A DNA stretch of 14,822 bases, from contig CAIYXE010000663.1 in NCBI GenBank assembly GCA_903930095.1, positions 1-14,822 of the forward strand, read 5' to 3'. The DNA is from an uncultured Hyphomicrobiales bacterium. GTDB taxonomy: Bacteria; Pseudomonadota; Alphaproteobacteria; Rhizobiales; Aestuariivirgaceae. Shown piece by piece: positions 13,878 through 14,822 of the stretch (its first letter is position 1; each line of letters begins with the position of its first letter). The translations under genes were made by a program, and so were the position numbers. Below the pieces are notes generated by a model that made no database searches, was not told the DNA's origin, and worked only from the letters and a program-made list of their open reading frames with translations.

Positions 13878-14822
13878 CTCTCATGCTCCATGGCCGCCTT
13901 CACCCACTGGTGAAAGCGGTAAATCTCGTACTCTTCCGGCATCAGCCGCGCCGCCGTGAAGGCGGGCGAACGCATGCCGCGGTGGTTCATCTCGGCAGCA
14001 GCACCATCCTGCTCCAGCACGGTCCTGGCGAAGGAGGCGAGCCGCGCGGCGTCAAACCCCGGCTGCGCCATGGTTTCAGCGGGCACATGCCATTCGGCAA
14101 CCAGCCGCGTGGTTTCGGTTCCCGAAGGCAGGATGCGGACCGAGCGCACATGATCGGCATGCGCCACCACATAGGCGGACGGCCACAGAGTGACGAAGGA
14201 ATAGCCTGCCTGCCGCTGGGCATCCGTCAGACCCGGAAACTCCGGCCCGCAGGGTGCACCATCCACCGTCCAGCTGCGGGCGCCGCTCCTGAGGTTGGGC
14301 AGGGCTGGTTCTTCCGGCGTCCAGCCCAGCGCCTCAGACGGCCCCATGATGCCGCGCCCATAGACCGGCACCATGTCGCAGAGTTCGGGGTGAATGCCCG
14401 GGCAATGGAGGCATTCCGAATAGTTCTCCCAGAAGACCTTCCAGTTGCAGGCGACATCCGTCTCCCAGCGATGGCAGGTCACAAGCGAGTCCATCGGCCA
14501 GTTGTCCAGCGTGGAGAGCCCCACATCGGCATGGATGTCACCGGGTTCGGGCGACAGGTTGAGGAAGAGAAACCCATTCCACACGCGCGTCGAGACGGGC
14601 TTGAGGCCATGCGCCTGCCGGTCGAAATCCGCCGAGGGCACGGCATGGCCGGTCGCGACGAGACGGCCGTCGGCGGCTGCAAAGGAGAAGGCGTGATAGG
14701 GGCAGCGGATCAGCCTGCCCACGTCTTCCTCCTCCGCCCGGCAAAGCTCGGAGCCGCGGTGCGGGCAGCTGTTGTGCCAGGCCGCGAGCCTGCCATCGGC
14801 ATCACGCACCACGATGACCGGG
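13874..14822 (-). CDS. Rieske non-heme iron oxygenase alpha subunit, GbcA-like (5' end outside window)
   Basis: Only the C-terminal 315 or so residues are present. The frame continues off the right edge, and by comparison with the family about 55-60 residues are missing. The Rieske cluster ligands are complete: CPH in NSCPHRGSE and CPYH in IRCPYHAF. The catalytic motif is WENYSECLHCPGIHPE, again Glu-x2-His-x4-His, and an aspartate in LEQDGAAAE is the probable third ligand. The tail EYEIYRFHQWV resembles glycine-betaine-type oxygenases. It is clearly different in sequence from the Rieske gene that follows it, so the two are not a recent duplication. The stop overlaps the next start as ATGA. 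It could be a glycine betaine, choline-like, stachydrine or other amine oxygenase; I cannot choose. Confidence 0.87.
   Translation of the reverse strand, partial: PVIVVRDADGRLAAWHNSCPHRGSELCRAEEEDVGRLIRCPYHAFSFAAADGRLVATGHAVPSADFDRQAHGLKPVSTRVWNGFLFLNLSPEPGDIHADVGLSTLDNWPMDSLVTCHRWETDVACNWKVFWENYSECLHCPGIHPELCDMVPVYGRGIMGPSEALGWTPEEPALPNLRSGARSWTVDGAPCGPEFPGLTDAQRQAGYSFVTLWPSAYVVAHADHVRSVRILPSGTETTRLVAEWHVPAETMAQPGFDAARLASFARTVLEQDGAAAEMNHRGMRSPAFTAARLMPEEYEIYRFHQWVKAAMEHER

Noticed and set aside
12660..14822. Two adjacent Rieske genes as a tandem duplication or as alpha and beta subunits of one enzyme
   Set aside because: Each has its own Rieske cluster ligands and mononuclear iron motif, so both are alpha-type. 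Outside these motifs the sequences differ strongly, so recent duplication is not supported.

Overview
The window is high-GC DNA, densely packed with bacterial genes, and holds no tRNA, rRNA, IS element or CRISPR array. Its gene content (TMAO demethylase, trimethylamine monooxygenase, dmmDABC-type dimethylamine monooxygenase, Pot-type ABC importer, Rieske oxygenases) points to a methylamine-using alphaproteobacterium, perhaps of the Hyphomicrobiales or Rhodobacterales. The taxonomy is inferred from family distribution and base composition, not measured.

Layout. One gene, tdm (54-2420), lies on the + strand. Everything else is on the - strand and is read from right to left. tdm converges on tmm, and a perfect 10-bp hairpin with a U8 tract separates them. 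The right half (14822 down to 7800) is one tightly coupled operon: a Rieske oxygenase cut by the window edge, a second Rieske oxygenase, a polyamine-type periplasmic binding protein, ATPase, two permeases, and a cupin resembling the DMSP-lyase family. Four of its junctions are 4-nt stop/start overlaps. After a gap of about 140 bp with a possible promoter/operator comes dmmD-dmmA-dmmB-dmmC-tmm (7658 down to 2492).

How the genes work together. Tmm oxidises trimethylamine to TMAO. Tdm splits TMAO into dimethylamine and formaldehyde. The heme/FMN/2Fe-2S enzyme DmmABC, with the folate-binding DmmD, oxidises dimethylamine to methylamine plus formaldehyde. Tdm and DmmD both carry GcvT-type tetrahydrofolate domains, which probably capture the formaldehyde. 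No gene for methylamine use (gmaS, mgs/mgd) is in the window.

The less explained part is the right-hand operon. Both Rieske enzymes carry the E-x2-H-x4-H signature that I associate with quaternary-ammonium oxygenases (CntA/GbcA type), and the binding protein keeps polyamine-type cation-binding residues. The cupin belongs to a superfamily that performs beta-elimination on DMSP, the sulfur analogue of a betaine. My working idea is an import-and-demethylate (or import-and-eliminate) module that supplies tertiary or secondary amines to the pathway beside it. Its substrate cannot be read from the sequence.
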